From positions 1 to 40,872 of the forward strand of contig JAISFS010000119.1 in the NCBI GenBank assembly GCA_031263485.1: a stretch of DNA of 40,872 nucleotides, written 5' to 3'. Numbering within the stretch: position 1 is the stretch's first letter; each line of letters starts with the position of its first letter. Both the position numbers and the translations under genes were made by a program. Of this stretch, positions 16,855-24,373 are shown piece after piece. The notes below the pieces were generated by a model, which ran no database searches, was not told the origin of the DNA, and saw only the letters and a list, made by a program, of their open reading frames with translations. Origin of the DNA: Deltaproteobacteria bacterium (lineage in GTDB: Bacteria > Desulfobacterota > Desulfarculia > Adiutricales > Adiutricaceae).

Positions 16855-16884
16855 ACCCGGCTGATCTCTAGGATTTAGCCGGGT
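16855..16884. terminator. Hairpin between tRNA-Gly and the integrase remnant
   Basis: ACCCGGCT (16855-16862) and AGCCGGGT (16877-16884) form a perfect 8-base-pair stem with a 14-base loop. A-rich sequence lies on the left side, so it could end a minus-strand transcript. It holds the same position, and a related loop (GGATTTAGCCG versus GGATTCAGCCG), as the hairpin at 663-714 in the first integrase locus. Confidence 0.6.
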
Positions 16885-16928
16885 CAGTCACAATATCGGG
16901 ACCCCTCAGCGGGTTACGAAAAGGCCGC

Positions 16929-17004
16929 TGGAGCGGGCAACGGGGTTCGAACCCGCGACCCCAAGCTTGGGAAGCTCGTACTCTACCAACTGAGCTATGC
17001 CCGC
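16929..17004 (-). tRNA. tRNA-Gly (anticodon CCC)
   Basis: The reverse complement is a full 76-base cloverleaf. The acceptor stem is GCGGGCA with TGCCCGC, the D arm is AGCTCAGTTGGTAGAGT, the anticodon arm is CGAGC-TTCCCAA-GCTTG with anticodon CCC, the T arm contains GGTTCGAACCC, and CCA is encoded. A strong promoter lies just upstream at 17041-17070. Its 3' end faces the integrase remnant. Confidence 0.97.
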
Positions 17005-17040
17005 CCGTGCCTTCGCGCCCGGCTCCCGCCGGGCGGCTAT

Positions 17041-17070
17041 CTTATACAGGGAAACGGCCTCTCCTGTCAA
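17041..17070 (-). promoter_or_regulatory. Sigma-70 promoter of tRNA-Gly
   Basis: On the minus strand TTGACA (17065-17070) is followed after 18 bases by TATAAG (17041-17046), predicting a start near 17034, about 30 bases before the tRNA. Confidence 0.8.
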
Positions 17071-17104
17071 GGGAAGACGGCCACATGGCCACATGGCCGC
17101 AGGT

Positions 17105-17121
17105 CCGGGGGGATCCCCCGG
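17105..17121. terminator. Palindromic hairpin after the SPOR-domain gene
   Basis: CCGGGGG-GAT-CCCCCGG lies about 20 bases past the stop of the SPOR gene. It has no T run, so its role as a terminator is uncertain. Confidence 0.35.
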
Positions 17122-17141
17122 CCAGAGGGGCTCAGGGTCAG

Positions 17142-18977
17142 TCAGTCCACTACCTTGGCGCCGTTGGCCTTGAACTCGGACTCGGAAGCCCGCTCCGCCC
17201 AGAGATCGGAGTAGGCGCCCGCCTTGTCGGCGAGCTCCTTGCCCGCCGCCATGGCCGCAGTGTGCGACCTGTAGAAGCCCATGCGCACCCTGAAATAATT
17301 CGATCCGTTTTGGGAAAATTCGGTCAGGTAGAAGTTGCCGCCTCCCCCCAAGGCCTTGATGCGGTCGAGGATCTGTTGGGCCTCGGGTCTGGTCTTGATC
17401 AACGAGGCGAAGGTGACGGTCCAGGCCGCGGAAGCGGCCTCTTCCGTTGCCGCCGCCGCTCCGGAAGAGGAGGAGGGCGTAGGCGTCGAAGCTACGGGGG
17501 CGGAGGGTCCCGCTGGGGCGGACGAAGCCGCGGGCGCGGGCGCGGGAGCGGCAACGGTCCGCGAGGCAGTCGTCGTCCTGGGCGATGAGGCGGCGGCTGC
17601 GGTATCCGAAGGCGTCGCCGAAGGACTGGCCGCAGGCGTTGGCGAAGACGCGGCTCTCGACGAAGGCGTCGACGTGCCGGTGGTCGTCGTCTGAGCCGCA
17701 GACGCCGATGAAGCCGCAGCTCTCTGCGAAGCCGCAGGCTCGGATGGAGCCGCGGCTCTCTGCGAAGCCGCAGGCTCGGATGGAGCCGCTACTCTCGGCG
17801 AAGCCGCAGGCTCGGATGGAGCCGCAGTTCTCGATGAAGACGCAGGCGACTCCGAAGCGGCGGCGGTCGCCGAGCGGGCCGCAGGCGGCGAAACCGCATC
17901 GGTCGCCGCCGAGGCCGGGGAAGCCGCGTCCGCCTCAGCTCCCGCAGGGGAGGCCGATCCGATTTCGGGGCCGTCCGCGTTTTCCGCGGAGGGCGCCTCG
18001 ACCGCCGCCGTGTCCGATCTGCTTGGCTGAGGCACTACCCGAGGCCGGTCAGGTGCGTCGGGGACCGCAGGCAACGGCGCGATGCCCGGTGCGCTGCCCA
18101 GAGCCGCCGGAGCCGAAGGCTCAGCCCGTGCGGCTTCCGGGGCGGACTCCGCAGAGATGTCCGAGGCGTTTCCGGCATCGGCTTCAGGACCGGCCGGAAC
18201 GATGACTGCCGCACCGGCAGTTCCAGACATGACCAGAGGGGTGCCATCGCCGCCAGGGTCGCCCAAGTTCGGGAGCGACACCTGAAGGCCTCCGGAAGTC
18301 CCCGAGACGATGCCCGTAGTGCCGTCGTCGGTCGGGGTGCCCTCGTCAGGCCCGGAAGACGTCGTCTCAGGTCCCTCGCCATCCGGCTGAGTCACGGGCG
18401 GGGGTTGTACGGGAGACGGCTCGAAGCCCATCCCGCCCCCTTGGCGGGGGCCAGATTCAAGCCGTGCGCCCGCGGCGGCTTCCCCCGCGCCGCGCGATGC
18501 TGCCTCATCGGCCCCCGAGTCTCGGGGGGATTGGGCGGCTTCGGCATCGGTCACATCCGCGATCGCGTCCTCCGCCCTGGCTCCCGTTGCGGCGTCCACG
18601 CCGGCAGGCTCGACGCCTTCCCGAACGCTTGCGGCGACCGTATCGTCAGGCCCCGTGGGATGAAGGGTCGGCGCGGACCTCGCGGGAACCGCGGCAGTCT
18701 GGACTGGCACCGCCGGAGGGGCGGGGGGCTGGTCGGTGGACTTCTTGTAGAGGTAAAGGATGGCTCCGACCAAAACCACAACCAGGCAGACGGAGACGAT
18801 CTTTACCGCCGCTCCGGACTTCCCGGTGCTGGTGTACTCGGGTTCCGGGCCCAGATCCTCCTCGTACCAGTCCTCGTCGTCCCCGGAACCGCCGTCATCG
18901 TCGTCGCCGCCAACCAGGATAGGTTCGCGGTCTTCTCCGCCGTCTCGGCGATCTCGGTCGTCAGGGTCATATGCCAT
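17142..18977 (-). CDS. SPOR-domain membrane protein with a long repetitive linker
   Basis: A 611-residue protein starting at ATG 18977, with GAGG in a good position. Residues 1-55 are very acidic and cytoplasmic. One membrane segment lies at about 57-78 (VKIVSVCLVVVLVGAILYLY). A periplasmic Ala/Pro/Ser-rich linker of some 440 residues follows, and the C-terminus (about 530-605) is a SPOR domain (WTVTFASLIKTRPEAQQIL, NYFRVRMGFYRSHTAAMAAG). SPOR domains bind denuded septal peptidoglycan, so the protein probably acts at the division site, in the manner of FtsN or DedD. The linker holds three and a half 12-residue units (AAAPSEPAASQR). The SPOR call is strong; the exact role is inferred. Confidence 0.85.
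   Translation of the reverse strand: MAYDPDDRDRRDGGEDREPILVGGDDDDGGSGDDEDWYEEDLGPEPEYTSTGKSGAAVKIVSVCLVVVLVGAILYLYKKSTDQPPAPPAVPVQTAAVPARSAPTLHPTGPDDTVAASVREGVEPAGVDAATGARAEDAIADVTDAEAAQSPRDSGADEAASRGAGEAAAGARLESGPRQGGGMGFEPSPVQPPPVTQPDGEGPETTSSGPDEGTPTDDGTTGIVSGTSGGLQVSLPNLGDPGGDGTPLVMSGTAGAAVIVPAGPEADAGNASDISAESAPEAARAEPSAPAALGSAPGIAPLPAVPDAPDRPRVVPQPSRSDTAAVEAPSAENADGPEIGSASPAGAEADAASPASAATDAVSPPAARSATAAASESPASSSRTAAPSEPAASPRVAAPSEPAASQRAAAPSEPAASQRAAASSASAAQTTTTGTSTPSSRAASSPTPAASPSATPSDTAAAASSPRTTTASRTVAAPAPAPAASSAPAGPSAPVASTPTPSSSSGAAAATEEAASAAWTVTFASLIKTRPEAQQILDRIKALGGGGNFYLTEFSQNGSNYFRVRMGFYRSHTAAMAAGKELADKAGAYSDLWAERASESEFKANGAKVVD
17713..17846. repeat. 36-bp tandem repeat in the SPOR-protein linker
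   Basis: Copies start at 17713, 17749, 17785 and (partial) 17821, an exact 36-base period with GCGAAGCCGCAGGCTCGGAT shared by the first three. The repeat is in frame. Confidence 0.92.
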
Positions 18978-19434
18978 GGGGAGACCTCTGGAAAAGGGGA
19001 TTTTACGGGCTCAAAGCCCCCTTGCCGCACCTGGGGCCCGGCAAGGCCGACTCCCGCTGATACGGAACGCCGGTCTGCCGCTGAGGCTTGCGGAGGCGGG
19101 CGCCGGAGCGGCACGCGGGGAGACGAAGCGAATACCGCCCCGCAGGGCGGGGCGCTTTCGGTCCGCGCGGAGGCGCGGGACGATTTCGAGCGGCGAGCGC
19201 GCCAGATTCGGAGGACGGACGCATCGGCGCACGAAAAGCCGCACACCCACGTTTCCGTCAAACGGGAAACGGCCTCGCCCAGCGGACGGACGCGTCCGCT
19301 TGAAAAATTCCCTCGCCACCGGGCGGCCCGGAGGCCTTAAGGGCAACGGAGATCAATCCATCGAATTCAAGCCCCATGCCACATGCCGCAGGGATTGCCC
19401 AGCTTCAGGCTCGGGTCCCCGCGCGGTGCCGGGC
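18978..19434. other. Gap between the YfgM-like and SPOR genes, no gene seen
   Basis: About 457 GC-rich bases. Open frames on both strands give Arg/Pro/Ala-rich products without motifs. I found no promoter with confidence, although the SPOR gene has its own ribosome site. Confidence 0.5.
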
Positions 19435-20541
19435 TTATCGGGAGCCGCCGGAACGGCCCGAGCGCCCGGAAGTGCTTGCCGCCGCCGGACGGGAGTCCCC
19501 GGAATCGGCGGCAACGGCATCGGACCCGGCGGCATCGCCGTCGGTCGCCTCAACATCGCCGTCGGACGCGGCTGCATCGCCGTCGGACGGGGCGACATCG
19601 CCGTCGGACGGGGCGGCATCGCCTGCGGTCGTCTCGGCATCGCCATCGGTCGTCTCGGCATCGCCGGCGGACGCGGCGGCATCGCCATCGGTCGTCTCGG
19701 CATCGCCGGCGGACGGGGCGCTACCGGCGGGCAGGAGCTCCTCGGAAGCCACGGTCCCGGCGGTCTCCGGTTCCGCGGGATCCCGGGTGTCCCCGGACCG
19801 GTCCGGGGGGGCGCCGGAGGCGGCGTCAATCTCGTAAATCCTGTAGCCGGCGAGGTAGGCCCGCGGGGTGCCGGGGAAGCGGAGCTCCAGCTCCGAGTAG
19901 GCCTGCCGGGCCTCCTGGTCCCTGCCCAAGGCGAGGAGGACCCTGGCGCGGGAGTTCAGGATCTCCAGGCGGAAGGCGCCCGAGGCCTGGTAGAAGACTG
20001 GGTCGGTCACGACCCTGCCGCCGGGGCCGATTAACGGGGCCTCCACCGCCTGCCAGGCCCTGTCGTAGTGTGACAGCGCGGAGTCCAGGTCCCCGGCCTG
20101 CTCGGCCAGGGAGCCTTGAAGGTTGTAGAGGATCGGCGCGAGTTTCCGCTCGGGCTCCTTCAGATCCGCGACCAGCGCGTCGGCGAGCTCACGTGCCTCG
20201 TCGAAGCGGCCCAAGGCAATGTAGGAGTCCACCATCGCGAAGGCGGCGAGGCGCCCGGCCTTGCCGTCGCCCCATTTCTCCCTCACGGCGGTCATGGACG
20301 CGAGGGTCTTGTCGGGATTGGCGGAATCGTAGGCCAGGTAATATTCGCTGGAGGCCTTATCGGTGCGCGACGAGGCGATGGCGAAGCCCGCCGCCACGCC
20401 CAGCGCGACAAGCACCAGCCCCAGGCCCCCCAGGAGGACCTTGCGGGTGTGTGTGAGGTAGAAGTTGTAAATCCGCTCTGAGGTGGTCAGAAATGCGTCC
20501 TTCTCCCTGAGAAGGTCCTTGAGGCGTACCTTGGTGCTCAT
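19435..20541 (-). CDS. YfgM-like TPR membrane protein with a heptad-repeat tail
   Basis: A 368-residue protein. A basic cytoplasmic N-terminus (MSTKVRLKDLLREKDAFLTTSERIY) is followed by one membrane segment at about 35-57 (LLGGLGLVLVALGVAAGFAI), then TPR-type helices to about residue 260 (SYIALGRFDEARELADAL; NLQGSLAEQAGDLDSALSHYDRAW; RVLLALGRDQEARQAYSELE). This is the layout of the YfgM/TPR_21 family, periplasmic helpers of the Sec-chaperone network. The last 100 residues are about nine 7-residue units of the form [ST][DA]GD[AV]xx, acidic and probably disordered. The family is likely; the tail is unusual. Confidence 0.8.
   Translation of the reverse strand: MSTKVRLKDLLREKDAFLTTSERIYNFYLTHTRKVLLGGLGLVLVALGVAAGFAIASSRTDKASSEYYLAYDSANPDKTLASMTAVREKWGDGKAGRLAAFAMVDSYIALGRFDEARELADALVADLKEPERKLAPILYNLQGSLAEQAGDLDSALSHYDRAWQAVEAPLIGPGGRVVTDPVFYQASGAFRLEILNSRARVLLALGRDQEARQAYSELELRFPGTPRAYLAGYRIYEIDAASGAPPDRSGDTRDPAEPETAGTVASEELLPAGSAPSAGDAETTDGDAAASAGDAETTDGDAETTAGDAAPSDGDVAPSDGDAAASDGDVEATDGDAAGSDAVAADSGDSRPAAASTSGRSGRSGGSR
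19520..19725. repeat. 21-bp tandem repeat in the YfgM-like gene tail
   Basis: Roughly nine to ten 21-base units built on GGCATCGCCGTCGGACG and variants encode the acidic heptads. Some pairs are almost identical (for example around 19560-19615), others have drifted. Confidence 0.88.
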
Positions 20542-21134
20542 TTACGTTCAATCCGATTGTGCGCTGGAGGCTTTGGTAGTGGTGCGTGGGTGCGGGAAAA
20601 GGACGCGGCTCAACCCGTCCGGCGGGACGGGAACACCGCTTCTGCGGGAAAATAGCCTAAAGCGCCGCAAATTGCAAGACGTATCGCGGCGAGCTGCGGG
20701 AGGTATCGGCATGATCGGCAAGAAAGGTGGCGGGAAAGGCATGACACGCGCGGGAAGGCCGAAGCGGGAGGCGGGAAAACGGCCCTGCGCGACCGCCCGA
20801 AGGACACCCGGCGGAAACACGCGGCACAAACGCCGGACTCGCCCGGAACGCCGGACTCGCCAGATACCCCGATATTACGGGCTCGCCCAGAGCGCCCGAC
20901 TCGCCAGAAACCCCGAAATGCCGGACTCGTCCGGAAGGCCGGAGTTCCTGACGCGCCCGAAGGCGGGATAAGCGGGAAAAACGGCATTTAAGGCACGGCG
21001 AAAGGCAACATAGGCCCGAAAACGTTCCCGAAGGCGAGAAAAGGGGACACGGGCGCCCGGAAAAAGGGCCATGGACCTCCGAGAAAGGGCGATGAAGGCC
21101 CGAAAGGGCATCGGGAAACCGACTGCCCCAACCG
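20542..21134. other. Gap of about 590 bases with short degenerate repeats
   Basis: No gene recognised. Between 20828 and 20950 the motif CCGGACTCGCC(C/A)GGAA recurs about five times with changes, and purine-rich GCGGGAAAA/GGCGGGAAA motifs are scattered on both sides. The stretch looks like another decayed tandem-repeat area. Confidence 0.55.
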
Positions 21135-22943
21135 TCAGTTCAGGTCGTCCGGTTCCCCGCCTTCGGCGTTTCTGGCCAGGGCCCTTGCGACCCCGCTCTC
21201 CACTGCCCTCTCGATCAGGCTGTAGAGCTCCTCCGGAGTCAGATCGGCCGCCTTCGACCGGACGGATCGCCCGTCCGGAGGCCGTACCCCGGGCCCAGCG
21301 GCGGGGACGTCCTCAGCCTCCAGGCCAAGGGCGGGGGGGACGGACGGCGGGTCCGGCGGCCCGTAGGGCCCAAGGGATGGGGCAGGACGGCCAAGGCCCG
21401 CCTCGTCTACGGGATCCGACGGATCCCCGAGGCCCAAGGGCTCGCCAGAGTCTAAGGGATCAGCGATACCGATCAGATCCCCCGGGTCCGCCTGGAGTTC
21501 CAGACCGACGGTATCTCCCTGATCCGCCGGGCCCTCCGGGGCATATGGCGCGGGAGAAGCCGGGGAAGGCCGGGTCGCCGCCGGGCGGCGTGCCGCGCCG
21601 CGTCCGGCGGAGGATGCCGAATAGCCGGATCTGATGGAAGCGCCCTCGGACGCGCGGTTAAGCGCCGGGGGCGGAACACCCGGGGAGAGCATCCGGTGGT
21701 CGACCCTGTCGGTGAGGAGGATGGTCCGGGTCTCCGGGGTCTGGGCCGAGACCCCGCGGGCGGGGACCGGGGGCCGGTAGGCCACGGTTGGGGCCTGGCC
21801 CGCCGGGCGGGCGGGAGCGGGCTCCGCCGGGACTGGCCGAAGCGGCATGGGCGGCACGCCCGCCGCAGGGCCGCGCGGGGAATCCTTAACGGCCGACGGC
21901 GGCGGGACCGAGGCGGAATGGGGGGCCGACGCGGACGGCGGGGAGACGGCCGCAGGGACAGCCCGGTCGGAAGGCCGCTGGCCGGGCGGCGTCAGGGACG
22001 CAAGCCCCCGGCCGACGGCGGTCGGATCAGAGTCAGGATCGGGGCTCATGACGGGGCCGCGACCCGCGCCGGGGACGTAATCGGGACCAGGGGCGGGTCC
22101 GGCTCCGTAGACGCCACGCGGCCCGGAGCCCGCCTGGCCTCGCCGCGCAGCGAGAGGCGCGGTCCGGGCGGCGCGGGGAGCGGGCCCTTGCGCCCCCTCG
22201 AAGCTCCCCAGCACCTCGTCCATGTCCCTCAGGATGTCGTCCGGCGAGTCGCCGTCGAAGAGCGGGCCCTGCGGATCGCGACCTGAGGCCCGCGTCAGGG
22301 AGTCCGCAACGGGGGAGGGCACGTCGGTGAAGCCGGCGTGGTCGCCCGGCCCCGGCCGACCGGCATTCCCGACCGCTTCCCCGTAGCCGCCTCCGTCCGC
22401 GAGCTCCCCCAGGATCTCCAGAGGCTCCTGCTCGGAGTCGTAGTCCGGGGGGCCGGGGTCGTCCAGCCCCAGATCGCGCGGGCCCCGGGCATAGCCGGAA
22501 GGCAAGGGCCCGGCAGACCCGGACGAGGCGCCCGGAGCTACGGAGCGGCCCGCCGGGCCGCCCAGCTCCAGATGCGCCTCATCGAGCGGCTCAACCACGT
22601 CGTCGTCCTCGGGGAAGAGCTCCTCCAGGGGCTCGCCGTCATCGGGGTAAGGGGTCAGGACCGTGTCGGGATCAACCGCGACCTCCGCCGGGTAGTCCGG
22701 GCCGGTGTCCAGGGAGGAGTCCAGGGATGGATCCAGGATGGGGTCCAAAAGGGCCTCCAAAGGCTCGTCGCCTCCGTCCTCCGCGTCGTCGAAGCCGTCC
22801 GAGCCGGCCGATCCTGCCGATCTGAGCTCTCTCGAAGGCGCCGCCACCGGTCCTCGCCCCGCCAGGGACGCGCCGATGCCCCTCAGGCCCGCGAGGGGGG
22901 CCTCGGGATCGGCCGGTCCGGGTCTTCTGCGTCCGTAGTCCAT
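21135..22943 (-). CDS. Large disordered acidic/proline-rich protein with a C-terminal helix
   Basis: About 602 residues from ATG 22943 (AAAGG 6-9 bases upstream); the frame is open further up but arginine-rich there. The N-terminal third is very acidic (EPLEALLDPILDPSLDSS; DDGEPLEELFPEDDDVVEPL). The middle is Pro/Ala/Gly/Ser-rich with no domain. The only ordered-looking part is the last 35 residues (LTPEELYSLIERAVESGVAR), an amphipathic helix of a type that often mediates oligomer or polar-hub contacts. I do not recognise a family. It follows the LolB-like gene on the same strand and may share its transcript. Confidence 0.6.
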   Translation of the reverse strand: MDYGRRRPGPADPEAPLAGLRGIGASLAGRGPVAAPSRELRSAGSAGSDGFDDAEDGGDEPLEALLDPILDPSLDSSLDTGPDYPAEVAVDPDTVLTPYPDDGEPLEELFPEDDDVVEPLDEAHLELGGPAGRSVAPGASSGSAGPLPSGYARGPRDLGLDDPGPPDYDSEQEPLEILGELADGGGYGEAVGNAGRPGPGDHAGFTDVPSPVADSLTRASGRDPQGPLFDGDSPDDILRDMDEVLGSFEGAQGPAPRAARTAPLAARRGQAGSGPRGVYGAGPAPGPDYVPGAGRGPVMSPDPDSDPTAVGRGLASLTPPGQRPSDRAVPAAVSPPSASAPHSASVPPPSAVKDSPRGPAAGVPPMPLRPVPAEPAPARPAGQAPTVAYRPPVPARGVSAQTPETRTILLTDRVDHRMLSPGVPPPALNRASEGASIRSGYSASSAGRGAARRPAATRPSPASPAPYAPEGPADQGDTVGLELQADPGDLIGIADPLDSGEPLGLGDPSDPVDEAGLGRPAPSLGPYGPPDPPSVPPALGLEAEDVPAAGPGVRPPDGRSVRSKAADLTPEELYSLIERAVESGVARALARNAEGGEPDDLN

Positions 22944-23310
22944 GTCAGGCCTTTCGCCGGGAGGTCCCCTGAGGGCCGCCCTGGCCGCCCGCGCCGGGGG
23001 GGCCGGGCATCGGGGCCGCTTGCGGGCCCGTATGAGCTTCGGTCGCCGAACGCGACCGCGACATGCGTCAGATCGGATCCCGCGCCCTTGCGCTCGAAAG
23101 CCGGCAAGCGGCAGGATCTGGGCGGGGCCGGCGAAGCCCGGGCGGCCGTCGGCATCGGGATGGCCGTTGAAGGGCCTTGCGGGCCTCTGCAACGGTCGGG
23201 GCGTTAAAAGGCATCGCGGGCCCAGGCGCCGGTCGTACCGCCGAGGCGTCACGAGGGCCCCGACGCCAGCGGGATCGTTGAAGCGCGTTCCGGCGCGGAC
23301 CGCCGAAAAG
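22944..23310. other. Gap of about 370 bases, nothing recognised
   Basis: GC-rich sequence between the LolB-like gene and the disordered-protein gene. The minus frame is open through much of it but encodes an Arg/Pro-rich string without a ribosome site. No hairpin with a T run was seen. Confidence 0.45.
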
Positions 23311-24138
23311 CTAGATTGTCTCCAGAGAGAAGCCTGCGGGCCGCTCCAGTCCGAAGATCCCTGGGGGAACGGCGAAACCCAGGCTCACTTCGGTGTAGCT
23401 GATGTCCAGGGCGCGGTTGCCGCCCTGGCGCCAGGCGGCCGAAAGCGAGTGCGGGAAGCTCCGCAGGGCGCCGCCCCGGTCGTCCCGGGCATTCTCCCGG
23501 AAGGGCCCGTAGCGGACCGTCAGTTCGGGGGAGTTCGCGGGGCCGCGCGAGACCGTCTGGAGCGTCTTCCCGGACGCCGAATTCCACGGCGGGGCACCCC
23601 TGAGCTGGACCCTCAGGGGGATCCCTCCTCCGGAAGGGTATGCCAGAAAGACGACCGTCCCCTCCGATTCGGGCAAGGGCGCCGCCGCCTCCGCCCGGAC
23701 GGGCGGGAAGGGAAGCGAACCGGACAGCGCCGCCAAAAGCTCGGGGGGCTCCAGGGGTACCGGGACGAGGAGCCCGAGGGCCCCGTCGCGTGTGCTGCCC
23801 GTGAAGAAGGCCTTGCCGGGGTAGTCCGCGGCGGTGAGGCGGCCCTCTGAGGAGGCTATCCGGAAGGCCGGGGACCCGAAGGGGTCGAAGGCGGTGAAGA
23901 GGAACGACGCGGGCCGCTCGCAGACGAGCTCGAAGCGGAAAAAGCTGGATGAGTTGCCTGACCTGTAGGTGGCCTCCCCCCGCATGGCGAAGGTGCGGAG
24001 ATCCTCCCCGTCTTCCCAGAGCGCCGTGGCGAGATCCTCGGCCTTGAGGTTCTCGGCGGGAACCCGGGTAGGGTCGATCCGGCCTGCGGTGCAGCCTGCC
24101 GCGAGCGCGAGGGCGGCGGCCAGGGCCGCGACCAGCAT
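23311..24138 (-). CDS. LolB-like / DUF4292-like outer-membrane lipoprotein
   Basis: About 275 residues from ATG 24138, which has AGGGGG nine bases upstream. The first 16 residues are a lipoprotein signal with lipobox ALAAGC (Cys16), though it lacks basic residues at its start; a longer N-terminus from TTG 24198 would supply them. The mature part has LolB-like beta-rich stretches (LRTFAMRGEATYRSGN; FFRFELVCERPASFLFTAFD; RLTAADYPGKAFFTG). Proteins of this type take lipoproteins or hydrophobic ligands to the outer membrane. It follows the TPR lipoprotein gene, an arrangement I associate with Desulfovibrio-like genomes. Assignment to LolB proper is tentative. Confidence 0.68.
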   Translation of the reverse strand: MLVAALAAALALAAGCTAGRIDPTRVPAENLKAEDLATALWEDGEDLRTFAMRGEATYRSGNSSSFFRFELVCERPASFLFTAFDPFGSPAFRIASSEGRLTAADYPGKAFFTGSTRDGALGLLVPVPLEPPELLAALSGSLPFPPVRAEAAAPLPESEGTVVFLAYPSGGGIPLRVQLRGAPPWNSASGKTLQTVSRGPANSPELTVRYGPFRENARDDRGGALRSFPHSLSAAWRQGGNRALDISYTEVSLGFAVPPGIFGLERPAGFSLETI

Positions 24139-24373
24139 CTGCCTTGTCCCCCTGGCCGCTGGCTGGGCCCGTCTGGCGCCCGTGTCCGGCGCCCGCAACA
24201 GACCGGGCGCGGGCAGCAGGGCAAACGCAGACCGCTGTTCCGGCGCGGTCTGCGGGCCGCAGGCTACGGCGGTCTGAAGGCCTCGGGGCGCGGCAGGTCG
24301 CATGTATGGGGAGGCGGAGGGTCGCACGTCGGGGGCAGTAACGGGCCGCAGATCGCGGGCGGCGGCCGGCCGC

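Noticed and set aside
22944-23252. Longer N-terminus of the disordered acidic protein
   Set aside because: The added 100 residues are Arg/Pro-rich, unlike the acidic start after ATG 22943, and that ATG has a ribosome site.
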